Assembly (NCBI GenBank): GCA_016715115.1
Contig: JADKBM010000013.1
Location: 531,836-595,835, forward strand
Source: Acidobacteriota bacterium
GTDB taxonomy: Bacteria > Acidobacteriota > Blastocatellia > Pyrinomonadales > Pyrinomonadaceae
DNA: 64,000 nucleotides
Direction: 5' to 3'
The first letter of the stretch is position 1, and every line of letters begins with the position of its first letter. The position numbers were made by a program, and so were the translations under genes. The notes beneath the pieces are model-generated. The model made no database searches and was not told the DNA's origin. It saw only the letters and a program-made list of their open reading frames with translations. Shown here one piece after another: positions 33,552 through 41,267 of the stretch.

Positions 33552-35099
33552 CTACCGGTTCCTTCCGTACTTCTCGTGGCTCGAGACCCAATCGGAGCTC
33601 GAAATCGCGGAGCCCAACGAGATCTCGCCCGCGAGGACGACGCCGGCGACGATCTCGGCGAATTTGTTGACCGTTCCGCGGCCGACGCAGCCGAGCACTT
33701 CGAGGCATTCGCGCTGCGTCGCGAGGCCCGTTCCGCCGCCGTGCGTGGCGACGATCAGCGACGGGATGGTGATCGAGATGTAGAGATCCTTCTCCGCCGT
33801 CAGTTCCGAATAGATGATTCCCGCCGACGATTCCGAGACGTTCGCGACGTCCTGTCCGGTGGCGATGAACATCGCCGTAATGCCGTTCGCCGAATGCGCG
33901 CCGTTGTTGTTGGCGCCCGACATAAACGATCCGACATTCGCGACGCCAGAATGATAGACCAACGATTCGGGCTCGACGCGCATATGTTCGATCAAAACGT
34001 TTCGCGGAACCGTGCATTCCGCGGTAACCCGTTTCCCGCGCGTCCGCATCACGTTGACCTGCGACGCCTTTTTGTCGGTCGCGAAGTTCGATTCGAGATA
34101 GAAATGCTTGATCTTGTTCTCTTCGTAGGCGTCGATGATCCAACTGCAGGCGGCGAACGTCGCGCGTCCGACCATATTCTGGCCGGCGGCGTCGCCGGTC
34201 GTGTAATTGAAACGCAGATATACGAATTTGTTCGACGTGTACGGATCGATGTATTTGAGTTTTGCGACTGACGAAGTCGCTTCGGCTTCTTCCTTGATCT
34301 TGTCGATATTGTCGAGGACCCACGAAACGAATTTTCGACCCGCGCGCGCGTCTTCGAACACAAAGACCGGCGCGCGCTGCATCGCGTCGCTGACGACCGT
34401 TGATTTGACGCCGCCAGATAGATTCAAAACCTTGATTCCGCGGTTGTAGGACGCGATCAGCGTGCCCTCGGTGGTCGCCAGCGGGATCAGGTACTCGCCC
34501 GTTGCGAACTCGCCGTTGACTTTCAGCGGTCCGGCAAAACCGATCGGGATCTGCGCGACGCCGGTGAAATTCTCGCAATTCCCGGACGTGGTCCGCGGGT
34601 CGAACGAGTAACTCCGGAGATGTTCGAGCTTTGCGCCGGAATACTGTTCGACGAAGTCCTGACGCGCCTTGATCGCCGCTTCGCCGTAGTCGTCGGTCTC
34701 GTCGCGCGGGATGCGGACCTCGAGGCTTTCGGTCTCGGCGATCGAGTCCCCGACGTCGAATTTCAGCGAGCCGAAGGGCTTGGCCTTGAATGCGATTCCG
34801 ATCTTGTGTTTCCCGTTCTCAAGCTGAAGCCCGGCGCAGCGCACGGTCAGGACCGTGCGGAGCGGAAATGAAACGTCGCGGACCGATGCTGCCGGAATAA
34901 AGGCGCCGTCGCCGAGATCGAGCGTGACCGAACCGAGATCGATGTCACGGCCGTCGATGCGGACACCGGTCAATTCGCTGAATTCGCCGTCGCTGAGCCG
35001 GTTCTTGAGTGCGAACTGCACGCCGCCATCGGTGTTCTTGAGACTGTTGTTCGTGTAGAGCTGCCGCAAAAGCATGCTCGGAATCGGGAAGAATGACAT
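33552..35099 (-). CDS. Hydroxymethylglutaryl-CoA reductase with N-terminal extension
   Basis: 515 residues. The catalytic core begins near residue 125 and contains ENFTGVAQIPIGFAGPL, TTEGTLIASYNRG (Glu), FATDKKASQVN (Lys), TGQDVANVSESS (Asp), GTGLATQRECLEVLGC and SSHEKYGRNR (His), the full catalytic set of class I-like enzymes. The first 125 residues (LRQLYTNNSLKNTDGGVQFA, VRIDGRDIDLGSVTLDLGDG) are an extra beta-rich domain, perhaps related to DUF6379. The reaction makes mevalonate from HMG-CoA with NADPH. No signal or membrane helix. The KAS III-like gene 1.5 kb away might be a partner, but no other mevalonate gene is visible. Confidence 0.93.
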   Translation of the reverse strand: MSFFPIPSMLLRQLYTNNSLKNTDGGVQFALKNRLSDGEFSELTGVRIDGRDIDLGSVTLDLGDGAFIPAASVRDVSFPLRTVLTVRCAGLQLENGKHKIGIAFKAKPFGSLKFDVGDSIAETESLEVRIPRDETDDYGEAAIKARQDFVEQYSGAKLEHLRSYSFDPRTTSGNCENFTGVAQIPIGFAGPLKVNGEFATGEYLIPLATTEGTLIASYNRGIKVLNLSGGVKSTVVSDAMQRAPVFVFEDARAGRKFVSWVLDNIDKIKEEAEATSSVAKLKYIDPYTSNKFVYLRFNYTTGDAAGQNMVGRATFAACSWIIDAYEENKIKHFYLESNFATDKKASQVNVMRTRGKRVTAECTVPRNVLIEHMRVEPESLVYHSGVANVGSFMSGANNNGAHSANGITAMFIATGQDVANVSESSAGIIYSELTAEKDLYISITIPSLIVATHGGGTGLATQRECLEVLGCVGRGTVNKFAEIVAGVVLAGEISLGSAISSSDWVSSHEKYGRNR

Positions 35100-35457
35100 A
35101 TTTGGTTGAATTCCTGGCGCAAAAATCGAAGTGCAAGACTGATTTTACTTCGCACGGGATTTTAATCAAGTAAAGCGGATTGATTTGAACGGCGCCGGCA
35201 TTCGATTTTCGTCGACGATTTCAAATATCGGAAACACGCCGACCGTGATGTCGATTGCCGGCACCGCCAATCGGATCGTCCGCAATCACAAATATGATTC
35301 ACTTTATCGCCTGACCGAGGCCGAAGCGAAGAAGAATACGACCGAGGGAGTGCGCGTCAACGCAGAACCGGGCGTTCGCGGCGATTGTTCCGGCGTTTGA
35401 GAAAATCGCGAAGTATGCTCAAATGTGAGTCGTGAAAATCATTCTTGCGAGGAACTT

Positions 35458-36474
35458 TTGACTTTGAAAATTCTTGGACTTTTGTTGATGTTCGGTGCGG
35501 CGCTGGCCTCCACGGCTAACGCGCAATGGCAAAAACAAACCATCGACACAAAATCCGGATTTCGCGGACTTTCGGTCGTCAATGCAAACGTCGTCTGGGC
35601 GAGCGGAACCGGCGGCACCTTTGTACGGACGATCGACGGCGGCAAGACCTGGACGGTCGGGAAGGTTCCGGATGCGGACAAGCTCGATTTTCGCGATGTC
35701 GAGGCGTTTGATGAGAACACCGCGTTTTTGCTGAGCATCGGAAATGGCGAGAGTTCGCGGATCTACAAAACGACCGACGGCGGAAAGACCTGGAAACTGC
35801 ATCTCAAAAATTCGAACGAAAAGGCGTTTTTCGATGCCTTCGCGTTTTGGGACAGGACCAATGGGATCGCGATGAGCGACCCTGTCGACGGCAAGTATCT
35901 GCTGTATCGCACGACCGACGGCGAGACCTGGAATCCGGTCGATACGACAAAAATGCCGGCTGCCAAGGAATCGGAAGCGGCATTTGCGGCGAGCGGAACG
36001 TGCCTCATCACAAAGGGCGCGAAGTCCGCCTATCTCGTTTCGGGCGGCGGCGACGCGCGCGTCTTCCGTTCGACCGACCGCGGCGCGACGTGGGTCGTCG
36101 CCGAGACGCCGATCGTCAAAGGCTCTGCCGGAAGCGGAATCTTCTCGATCGCCGTTTTCGATGCGCTGAACGGCGTCATCGTCGGCGGGAACTACGAAAA
36201 GCCGGAAGAAATTGCGGGCAATCTCGCGTTCACGAAAAACGGCGGCAAGACCTGGATCGCCGGAAGCGGCTTGTCGGGGTATCGTTCGGGCGTCGTGTTT
36301 GTCGACAAGAAAACGATCGTCGCGGTCGGAACGAACGGCTCGGACATTTCGACCGACGGCGGCACGTCGTGGAAGAATCTTGACAAGGAAAACTACAACG
36401 CCGTTCAAGCGAAAGGCAAAACTGCAGTCTGGGCGGTCGGGCCGAACGGAATGATCGCGAAATTGGCACATTGA
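35458..36474 (+). CDS. Exported Ycf48/BNR-type beta-propeller protein
   Basis: 338 residues from a TTG at 35458, chosen over the GTG at 35425 because GCGAGG lies 6 bases upstream and the product then starts with a clean signal peptide (LKILGLLLMFGAALASTANA). Repeated blades show the motif TxDGGKTW or variants (RTIDGGKTWTVGKV, KTTDGGKTWKLHL, RSTDRGATWVVAE, TKNGGKTWIAGSG, STDGGTSWKNL), typical of the Ycf48-like seven-bladed propeller. Members in Acidobacteriota are periplasmic and of unknown function. The gene ends exactly where a heptad array begins. Divergent from HMG-CoA reductase. Confidence 0.85.
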   Translation: MTLKILGLLLMFGAALASTANAQWQKQTIDTKSGFRGLSVVNANVVWASGTGGTFVRTIDGGKTWTVGKVPDADKLDFRDVEAFDENTAFLLSIGNGESSRIYKTTDGGKTWKLHLKNSNEKAFFDAFAFWDRTNGIAMSDPVDGKYLLYRTTDGETWNPVDTTKMPAAKESEAAFAASGTCLITKGAKSAYLVSGGGDARVFRSTDRGATWVVAETPIVKGSAGSGIFSIAVFDALNGVIVGGNYEKPEEIAGNLAFTKNGGKTWIAGSGLSGYRSGVVFVDKKTIVAVGTNGSDISTDGGTSWKNLDKENYNAVQAKGKTAVWAVGPNGMIAKLAH

Positions 36475-36671
36475 GATTTTGGATTGGGGTTTGTGATTTC
36501 GGATTTCAGAGAAGCCGGATTCCGGATTCTGGCTTCCAGATTCCAGATTCCAGATTCCAGATTCCAGATTCCAGATTCCAGATTCCAAATTCCAAATTCC
36601 AAAATCGAAAATCGAAAATCGAAAATCGAAAATCGAAAATCCAAAATCCAAAATCCAAAATCCAAAATCGA
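36475..36671 (+). repeat. Composite heptad array filling the gap to the KAS III-like gene
   Basis: It begins directly at the stop codon of the propeller gene and ends directly at the ATG at 36672, leaving no conventional ribosome binding site. Left part: GATTTTGGATT-type units; middle: about seven ATTCCAG units; right: four to five AAAATCG and four AAAATCC units. Left and right parts are inverted relative to each other. Confidence 0.95.
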
Positions 36672-37724
36672 ATGACTATTATCAAAGGAACCGGAAGTGT
36701 CTTGCCCGATCTCGTCGTCGCGAACTCGGCGTTCAACGATCGTGTTTTTTACGACAAAAGCGGCGCGAAACTCGAGCGGCAGGGAAGCGAGGCGGCGGCG
36801 AAACTCGAGGCGATCACGGGCATCCGCGAGCGCCGCTACGTGCCGTTCGATCAGGATTCGCGGCCGCTGATGACCGACGCGGCGCGTATTGCGATCGCAG
36901 ATTCGGGGATCGATCCCGAAAAACTCGACGGCATCATCGTCGCGCATAACGCCGGGAATATGGTGATCGGCGAAAAGGTCTTTCATACGGTCCCGAATAT
37001 GGCGGCGTATTTGAAAAACGAACTCGAGATAGCAAATCACGAATGCTTCGCCTACGATCTGCTGTTCGCCTGTCCCGGCTGGCTGCAGGCGCTGATCCAG
37101 GCGCACCAGTCGATCCAGGCCGGTGACGCCGAGAACGTATTGGTGGTCGGGATCGAGATCGCTTCGAGATTGCTCGACCCGCACGACCTCGATTCGATGA
37201 TCCTCGCCGACGGATGCGGCGCCGCGGTGCTTTCAAGGGGCGAAGGCGGCGTCCTCGCGCACGCGACCTTTTCCCACGCCCAACGGGACATCGGCAACAT
37301 CTATCTCGGCAAGTCGAACAATCCGGAACTCGACGGCCACTGTTGGTTCAAAATGAACGGCAAGGAAGTTTACCGATACGCCACGACGTGGGTTCCGAAA
37401 GTGATTCGCAAGGCGCTCGAAAAAGCCTCAATCGAGCCTGCTGATGTCGATCTGTTTCTTTTCCATCAGGCGAACGACAAACTCATCCAGGCGATCGCCG
37501 GACATCTGGCGGAATCTTTCGGGATCGAACCGTCCGTCTTCGACGGCAAGCTTCCGATGACGATCGGTTTCTTGGGAAACACGTCGGTCGCGACGATCCC
37601 GACGATGCTCGATCTGATCCGAAAGGGAAATCTCGGCGATTATTCGATCAGTGAGGGCCAGACGGTCGTGATGGCGTCGGTCGGCGCCGGGATGCACTGC
37701 AACGCGGTGGTCTACAGGTTCTGA
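36672..37724 (+). CDS. 3-oxoacyl-ACP synthase III-like thiolase-fold enzyme
   Basis: 350 residues from the ATG at 36672; longer frames run through repeats. Cys134 (LLFACPGWLQ), His265 (LFLFHQANDK) and Asn303 (IGFLGNTSVATIP) form the C-H-N triad of KAS III/FabH enzymes, and GDAENVLVVGIEI and ADGCGAAVLSRGE are family motifs. FabH condenses an acyl-CoA with malonyl-ACP; distant members make other ketoacyl products. TDAARIAIADSGIDPEKLDG is conserved. No fatty-acid genes are adjacent. The nearby HMG-CoA reductase invites a polyketide or isoprenoid link, but nothing else supports it. Confidence 0.88.
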   Translation: MTIIKGTGSVLPDLVVANSAFNDRVFYDKSGAKLERQGSEAAAKLEAITGIRERRYVPFDQDSRPLMTDAARIAIADSGIDPEKLDGIIVAHNAGNMVIGEKVFHTVPNMAAYLKNELEIANHECFAYDLLFACPGWLQALIQAHQSIQAGDAENVLVVGIEIASRLLDPHDLDSMILADGCGAAVLSRGEGGVLAHATFSHAQRDIGNIYLGKSNNPELDGHCWFKMNGKEVYRYATTWVPKVIRKALEKASIEPADVDLFLFHQANDKLIQAIAGHLAESFGIEPSVFDGKLPMTIGFLGNTSVATIPTMLDLIRKGNLGDYSISEGQTVVMASVGAGMHCNAVVYRF

Positions 37725-37730
37725 GCGGGA

Positions 37731-38342
37731 TCAGCAGACTTTCTGAACGAATTCTTCGAGCATTTCGACGGCCAGTTCTTTCATTTCTTCGGGCGATTTC
37801 CCGTCCAATCCGGTCGCAGCCATCAAGAACGGTTGAAACAGTACCCATCCCATCGCCATTCCGCCCATTGCGAACGCGAGAACTTCCGGTTCGTGACGCG
37901 TTTCACGGTCCGATTCCGAAAGTCGCTTCTTGAGGAGTTCGACGAGGTGCTGCATTACCGGAAACATATTCTGGAGCAGGCGCGGATCGACGCCGTCGAT
38001 CATCGCGCGGGCGAGCGCGACCTGCCGCCAACGGTCCTTTTCGAATGTTTCGAACATCGGAAGGATATTCCCCTCCAGTTTTTCAATCTTCGAAACGATC
38101 TCTGCGACATTGCCGAGCTCGCGTGAATGAACCGCCATTATCAAGGCGTTCTTTGATCCGAAGTGCCGGTATATGAGCGGATGCTTGACCTTCGCGGCGT
38201 GAGCGATCTCGCGGATGGAGATCTCGCTCGGACCGCGTTTGAGCAGAAGTTTCTCGGTCGCGTCGAGGATCGATTTCCGGACCGCATCACGCCCTTTCGG
38301 CGTTCGTCTTACAGCGGCTTTTGAATGGCTCGTACGATTCAT
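37731..38342 (-). CDS. TetR-family transcriptional regulator
   Basis: 203 residues. The N-terminal HTH (AVRKSILDATEKLLLKRGPS, ISIREIAHAAKVKHPLIYRHFGSKNALIMAVHSRE) is canonical TetR. The effector domain is helical with no motif that names a ligand. The gene is divergent from the fatty-acid-hydroxylase/CDGSH fusion, and the intergenic region holds two palindromes, one placed in the spacer of a good plus-strand promoter, so it most likely represses the fusion and the aldehyde dehydrogenase behind it. Confidence 0.9.
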   Translation of the reverse strand: MNRTSHSKAAVRRTPKGRDAVRKSILDATEKLLLKRGPSEISIREIAHAAKVKHPLIYRHFGSKNALIMAVHSRELGNVAEIVSKIEKLEGNILPMFETFEKDRWRQVALARAMIDGVDPRLLQNMFPVMQHLVELLKKRLSESDRETRHEPEVLAFAMGGMAMGWVLFQPFLMAATGLDGKSPEEMKELAVEMLEEFVQKVC

Positions 38343-38354
38343 TTAGGTTGATAT

Positions 38355-38368
38355 CCTAACACATTAGG
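38355..38368. promoter_or_regulatory. Palindrome CCTAA-CACA-TTAGG
   Basis: A perfect 5-bp inverted repeat with 4-bp spacer, 13 bp upstream of the TetR start on the minus strand. It may be an autoregulatory site of the TetR regulator or a separate element. Confidence 0.4.
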
Positions 38369-38384
38369 CGTTTTGGGCCGATTC

Positions 38385-38413
38385 TTGACAAGTGTTACCA
38401 GCGGTAGCATAAT
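38385..38413 (+). promoter_or_regulatory. Promoter of the hydroxylase/CDGSH operon with an operator in its spacer
   Basis: TTGACA (38385-38390), 17-bp spacer, CATAAT (38408-38413). The spacer holds TGTTACC-AGC-GGTAGCA (38393-38409), a nearly perfect 7-bp palindrome with 3-bp centre. This is the textbook position for a TetR-family operator. Confidence 0.65.
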
Positions 38414-38527
38414 CGTCTTGGCAGAGTGTTAACTCATTCCGCCGGGCGTTTTGATTAGAGTCGATTTGTCGGGGGGTAGATCGGTTTTGATATCAAGGCG
38501 CCCTTCTTTTTTTGCCCAAACGAAAAT

Positions 38528-39619
38528 ATGAATGAGCCGTTGTTCGGAATCGAGAATTTCGACGGATACGTCGTCGTCGGGATAGTCCTGACGTTCAGCC
38601 TTTTGGAGGCGTTGGCGGGCAAACTCGCTTCGTCCAAACGGACTTTCGGCGATTGGGTCCAGGAGGCGGGCGGATTTCTCGTGCTTTCATTCGCGATCAA
38701 GCCGCTGATCGTGCTTTCGGCATATTTCGTCGGACATTGGCTGATCCCGGATTTTCAGAACACGGTCGCGAATCTTAGTTTGCCGTTGGTCTTTGTCTTG
38801 TATCTTCTGGTCGATGACGTTCTCCAATACTGGTATCACCGTTTTGGACACGAGTATCAATTCTTGTGGAAGCTTCATCGGCCCCACCATCAGGCCGAGG
38901 AGATGGGCTTCTTCGTTTCATACCGGAATGCCGGGCTCTACTATTTGCTGATGCCGAATATCTGGTGGCTGGGATTGGCGGTCTTTCTCGGCGCAGCTCA
39001 GGCGGTCGCGCTTGCCTTGATCGCTAAGCAGCTGATCATTATCAGTTCCCACAGCACCGTCCGTTGGGACGAGTTCTTGTACAACCGCCCGGTCTTCAAT
39101 CCGCTGACGACGATTCTGGAACGAATCTTTATCACACCCGCATTTCACTATTCGCACCACGGGAAATCGATGATCGACGGCGTCAGCGATCCGAACGGCA
39201 ATTACGGCAATATGTTCTCGATCTGGGACCAGCTGTTCGGAACCGCGAAGTTCACCCGGCAGTTTCCGGTTTCTCTCGGCCTCGTCAACGATCCGCGAGA
39301 CAGTTGGGCGTCGAGTTATTTCTATCCTCTTGTCGCTTCGGACAAAGCCGGCAGCGAGATCTCGCGCGGTCACCGCAAGATCTCGACGGTCTCGAACGAA
39401 CCCGCGACCTGCGAGTTTGAAAAGGGGGAGAAATTCCTCTGGTGTCGTTGCGGAAAGAGCCAAAACCAGCCGTTCTGCGACGGGTCGCATCACGGGACGA
39501 AATTCAAGCCGTTGCTTTGTGAATCGAGGCGCGATGGAAAGTCGAAATTGTGCAACTGCAAGCTAACAAAATCGCCGCCGTTTTGCGATAATTCACATAA
39601 GCAGGCGGAGGAATTATGA
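38528..39619 (+). CDS. Fatty-acid hydroxylase / sterol desaturase fused to two CDGSH iron-sulfur domains
   Basis: 363 residues. Membrane helices near 15-35, 50-75 and 85-100 precede the histidine boxes HRFGH (104-108), HRPHH (117-121) and HYSHH (207-211), the di-iron ligands of the fatty-acid hydroxylase superfamily. After a linker, residues 300-360 hold two CDGSH domains: Cys306/Cys308/Cys317/His321 and Cys342/Cys344/Cys353/His357, each able to bind a [2Fe-2S] cluster with three Cys and one His. A likely reading is an internal electron-transfer partner for the di-iron site. It is divergent from a TetR gene and overlaps the aldehyde dehydrogenase by 4 bp. Confidence 0.9.
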   Translation: MNEPLFGIENFDGYVVVGIVLTFSLLEALAGKLASSKRTFGDWVQEAGGFLVLSFAIKPLIVLSAYFVGHWLIPDFQNTVANLSLPLVFVLYLLVDDVLQYWYHRFGHEYQFLWKLHRPHHQAEEMGFFVSYRNAGLYYLLMPNIWWLGLAVFLGAAQAVALALIAKQLIIISSHSTVRWDEFLYNRPVFNPLTTILERIFITPAFHYSHHGKSMIDGVSDPNGNYGNMFSIWDQLFGTAKFTRQFPVSLGLVNDPRDSWASSYFYPLVASDKAGSEISRGHRKISTVSNEPATCEFEKGEKFLWCRCGKSQNQPFCDGSHHGTKFKPLLCESRRDGKSKLCNCKLTKSPPFCDNSHKQAEEL

Positions 39620-41040
39620 CGAGTGCGACACGGCAGGCGATAGCAAGCGAATATCGGCGCGTTTTCGACCTTCAGCGCGAGAACCAATACAACATCGGCA
39701 ATACGGGCGCGAGCGAACGGCGCGAAAAGATCAGGCTTTTGCGCCGCGCCGTCGAGGTCGACTACCGCGACGCGATTCGCGACGCGTGTCAGAAGGATCT
39801 CGGAAAGGCGCCCCCCGAAACCGATCTGACCGAGGTTTTTCCGATCACCTCGGAGGCGAAGCATACGGGCCGCCACCTGCGCAGATGGCTCAAGCCGCAG
39901 CGCGTCTCGACGCCGCTCTCGCTGTTCGGATCGTCTTCGTGGATCAAACACGAGCCGAAAGGCGTTTGTCTCATCATCTCCCCCTGGAATTTTCCGTTCA
40001 ATCTCACGTTCGGCCCGCTCATATCGGCGATCGCCGCAGGAAACTGCGTCATCCTCAAGCCGTCGGAAATGACGCCCAATTGCGCGAAAGTAATGCGCGA
40101 GATCATCGGCGAACTTTTCAATGAGAACGAGGTCGCCGTTTTCGAGGGCGGGGTCGACGTTTCGACCGCGTTGCTTGAACTTCCGTTCAACCACATCTTT
40201 TTCACCGGCGCGCCGTCGGTTGGCAAGATCGTGATGACGGCCGCCGCCAAACATCTGGCCTCGGTGACGCTCGAACTCGGCGGCAAATCGCCGACGATCG
40301 TCGACGAATCGGCCGATATCAAGAACGCGGCGCGAATGATCGCTTGGGGAAAATTCGGCAACAACGGTCAGATCTGCATCGCTCCGGATTACATCTTTGT
40401 CCACGAAAGCAAGCACGACGAACTCGCCGCGATGCTCGGCCGGCAACTGGTCGAATTCTACGGCGATGAGCCGGAAACGTCCGAGAGTTACGCGCGCATC
40501 GTCAATCACAGGCATTACGACCGGATCATCGGCTATATCGAGGACGCCGTTTCAAAAGGCGCCAAACTCCTCGCCGGCGGACGCGGCAATCGCGAAAAAC
40601 ACTTCATCGAGCCGACGCTGATCGAGGACGTGCCGGTTGAATCGGAACTGATGGCGAACGAGATCTTCGGGCCGGTGTTGCCGTTGTTCTCGTATCGGAA
40701 CATCGACGAGGCGATCGGGTTCATCGAATCGCGCGACAAGCCGCTGGCGCTCTATATCTACAGCCGGAACAATTCGAACATCAACCGCATCATCGACAAC
40801 ACGCGGGCGGGCGGGACGTGCATCAACAACAATGACGTCCACTTCTTCAACAGCAACCTGCCCTTCGGGGGCGTCAACAACAGCGGAATCGGCAAAAGCC
40901 ACGGCCGCTTCGGCTTCGAAGCGTTCTCAAACCCGCGCGGCGTTCTAAAACAGGTTTTGCCGAGCAGTCTGCAACTGATGATGCCGCCGTATACCGACTT
41001 CAAGCGCAAACTGATAGAACTGACGGTCAAGTGGCTGTGA
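39616..41040 (+). CDS. Aldehyde dehydrogenase (NAD(P)-dependent, fatty-aldehyde type)
   Basis: 474 residues, with a C-terminal hydrophobic stretch (YTDFKRKLIELTVKWL) rather than a long anchor. PKGVCLIISPWNFPFNLTFGP, ILKPSEMTPNCAKVM, FTGAPSVGKIVMTAAAKHLA, TLELGGKSP (Glu) and GKFGNNGQICIAPDYIFV (catalytic Cys) are complete. It belongs to the ALDH3-like group that oxidises medium and long aldehydes. The 4-bp overlap with the hydroxylase/CDGSH fusion suggests the two handle one lipid: hydroxylation or desaturation followed by aldehyde oxidation (inference). Confidence 0.92.
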   Translation: MTSATRQAIASEYRRVFDLQRENQYNIGNTGASERREKIRLLRRAVEVDYRDAIRDACQKDLGKAPPETDLTEVFPITSEAKHTGRHLRRWLKPQRVSTPLSLFGSSSWIKHEPKGVCLIISPWNFPFNLTFGPLISAIAAGNCVILKPSEMTPNCAKVMREIIGELFNENEVAVFEGGVDVSTALLELPFNHIFFTGAPSVGKIVMTAAAKHLASVTLELGGKSPTIVDESADIKNAARMIAWGKFGNNGQICIAPDYIFVHESKHDELAAMLGRQLVEFYGDEPETSESYARIVNHRHYDRIIGYIEDAVSKGAKLLAGGRGNREKHFIEPTLIEDVPVESELMANEIFGPVLPLFSYRNIDEAIGFIESRDKPLALYIYSRNNSNINRIIDNTRAGGTCINNNDVHFFNSNLPFGGVNNSGIGKSHGRFGFEAFSNPRGVLKQVLPSSLQLMMPPYTDFKRKLIELTVKWL

Positions 41041-41226
41041 CGATTTGCGATTTGCGATTGGGGATTGCAGGGATTGGGGATTTGGGATTCCAGATTCCAG
41101 ATTCCAGATTTCAAATTCCAGATTCCGAATTCCAAATTCCAGATATTCCAGATATTCCAGATTTCAAATTCCAGAAATCGCAAATCGCAAATCGCAAATC
41201 GCAAATCGCAAATCGCAAATCCCAAT
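41041..41226 (+). repeat. Heptad array with inverted flanks after the aldehyde dehydrogenase
   Basis: Starts right after the stop codon. GATTTGC units on the left face six CAAATCG units on the right (about 41178-41221), with ATTCCAG and ATATTCC type units between. The two flanks are reverse complements and can form a long hairpin. Confidence 0.95.
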
Positions 41227-41267
41227 TCCCCGATCGTCTTGGTAGAATGTTTGCCGGAGAATTCTCG

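Noticed and set aside
33336..34271. Plus-strand frame of 311 codons opposite HMG-CoA reductase
   Set aside because: Arg/Asp-rich antisense shadow of a gene with complete catalytic motifs on the other strand.
36471..36671. N-terminal extension of the KAS III-like enzyme through the repeat array
   Set aside because: The extension is only the translated heptads (IPDSRFQ cycles); the family start is at 36672.
33552..37724. A mevalonate-pathway operon formed by HMG-CoA reductase and the KAS III-like enzyme
   Set aside because: The genes are in opposite orientation with a propeller gene and a repeat array between, and no kinase or decarboxylase of the pathway is present.
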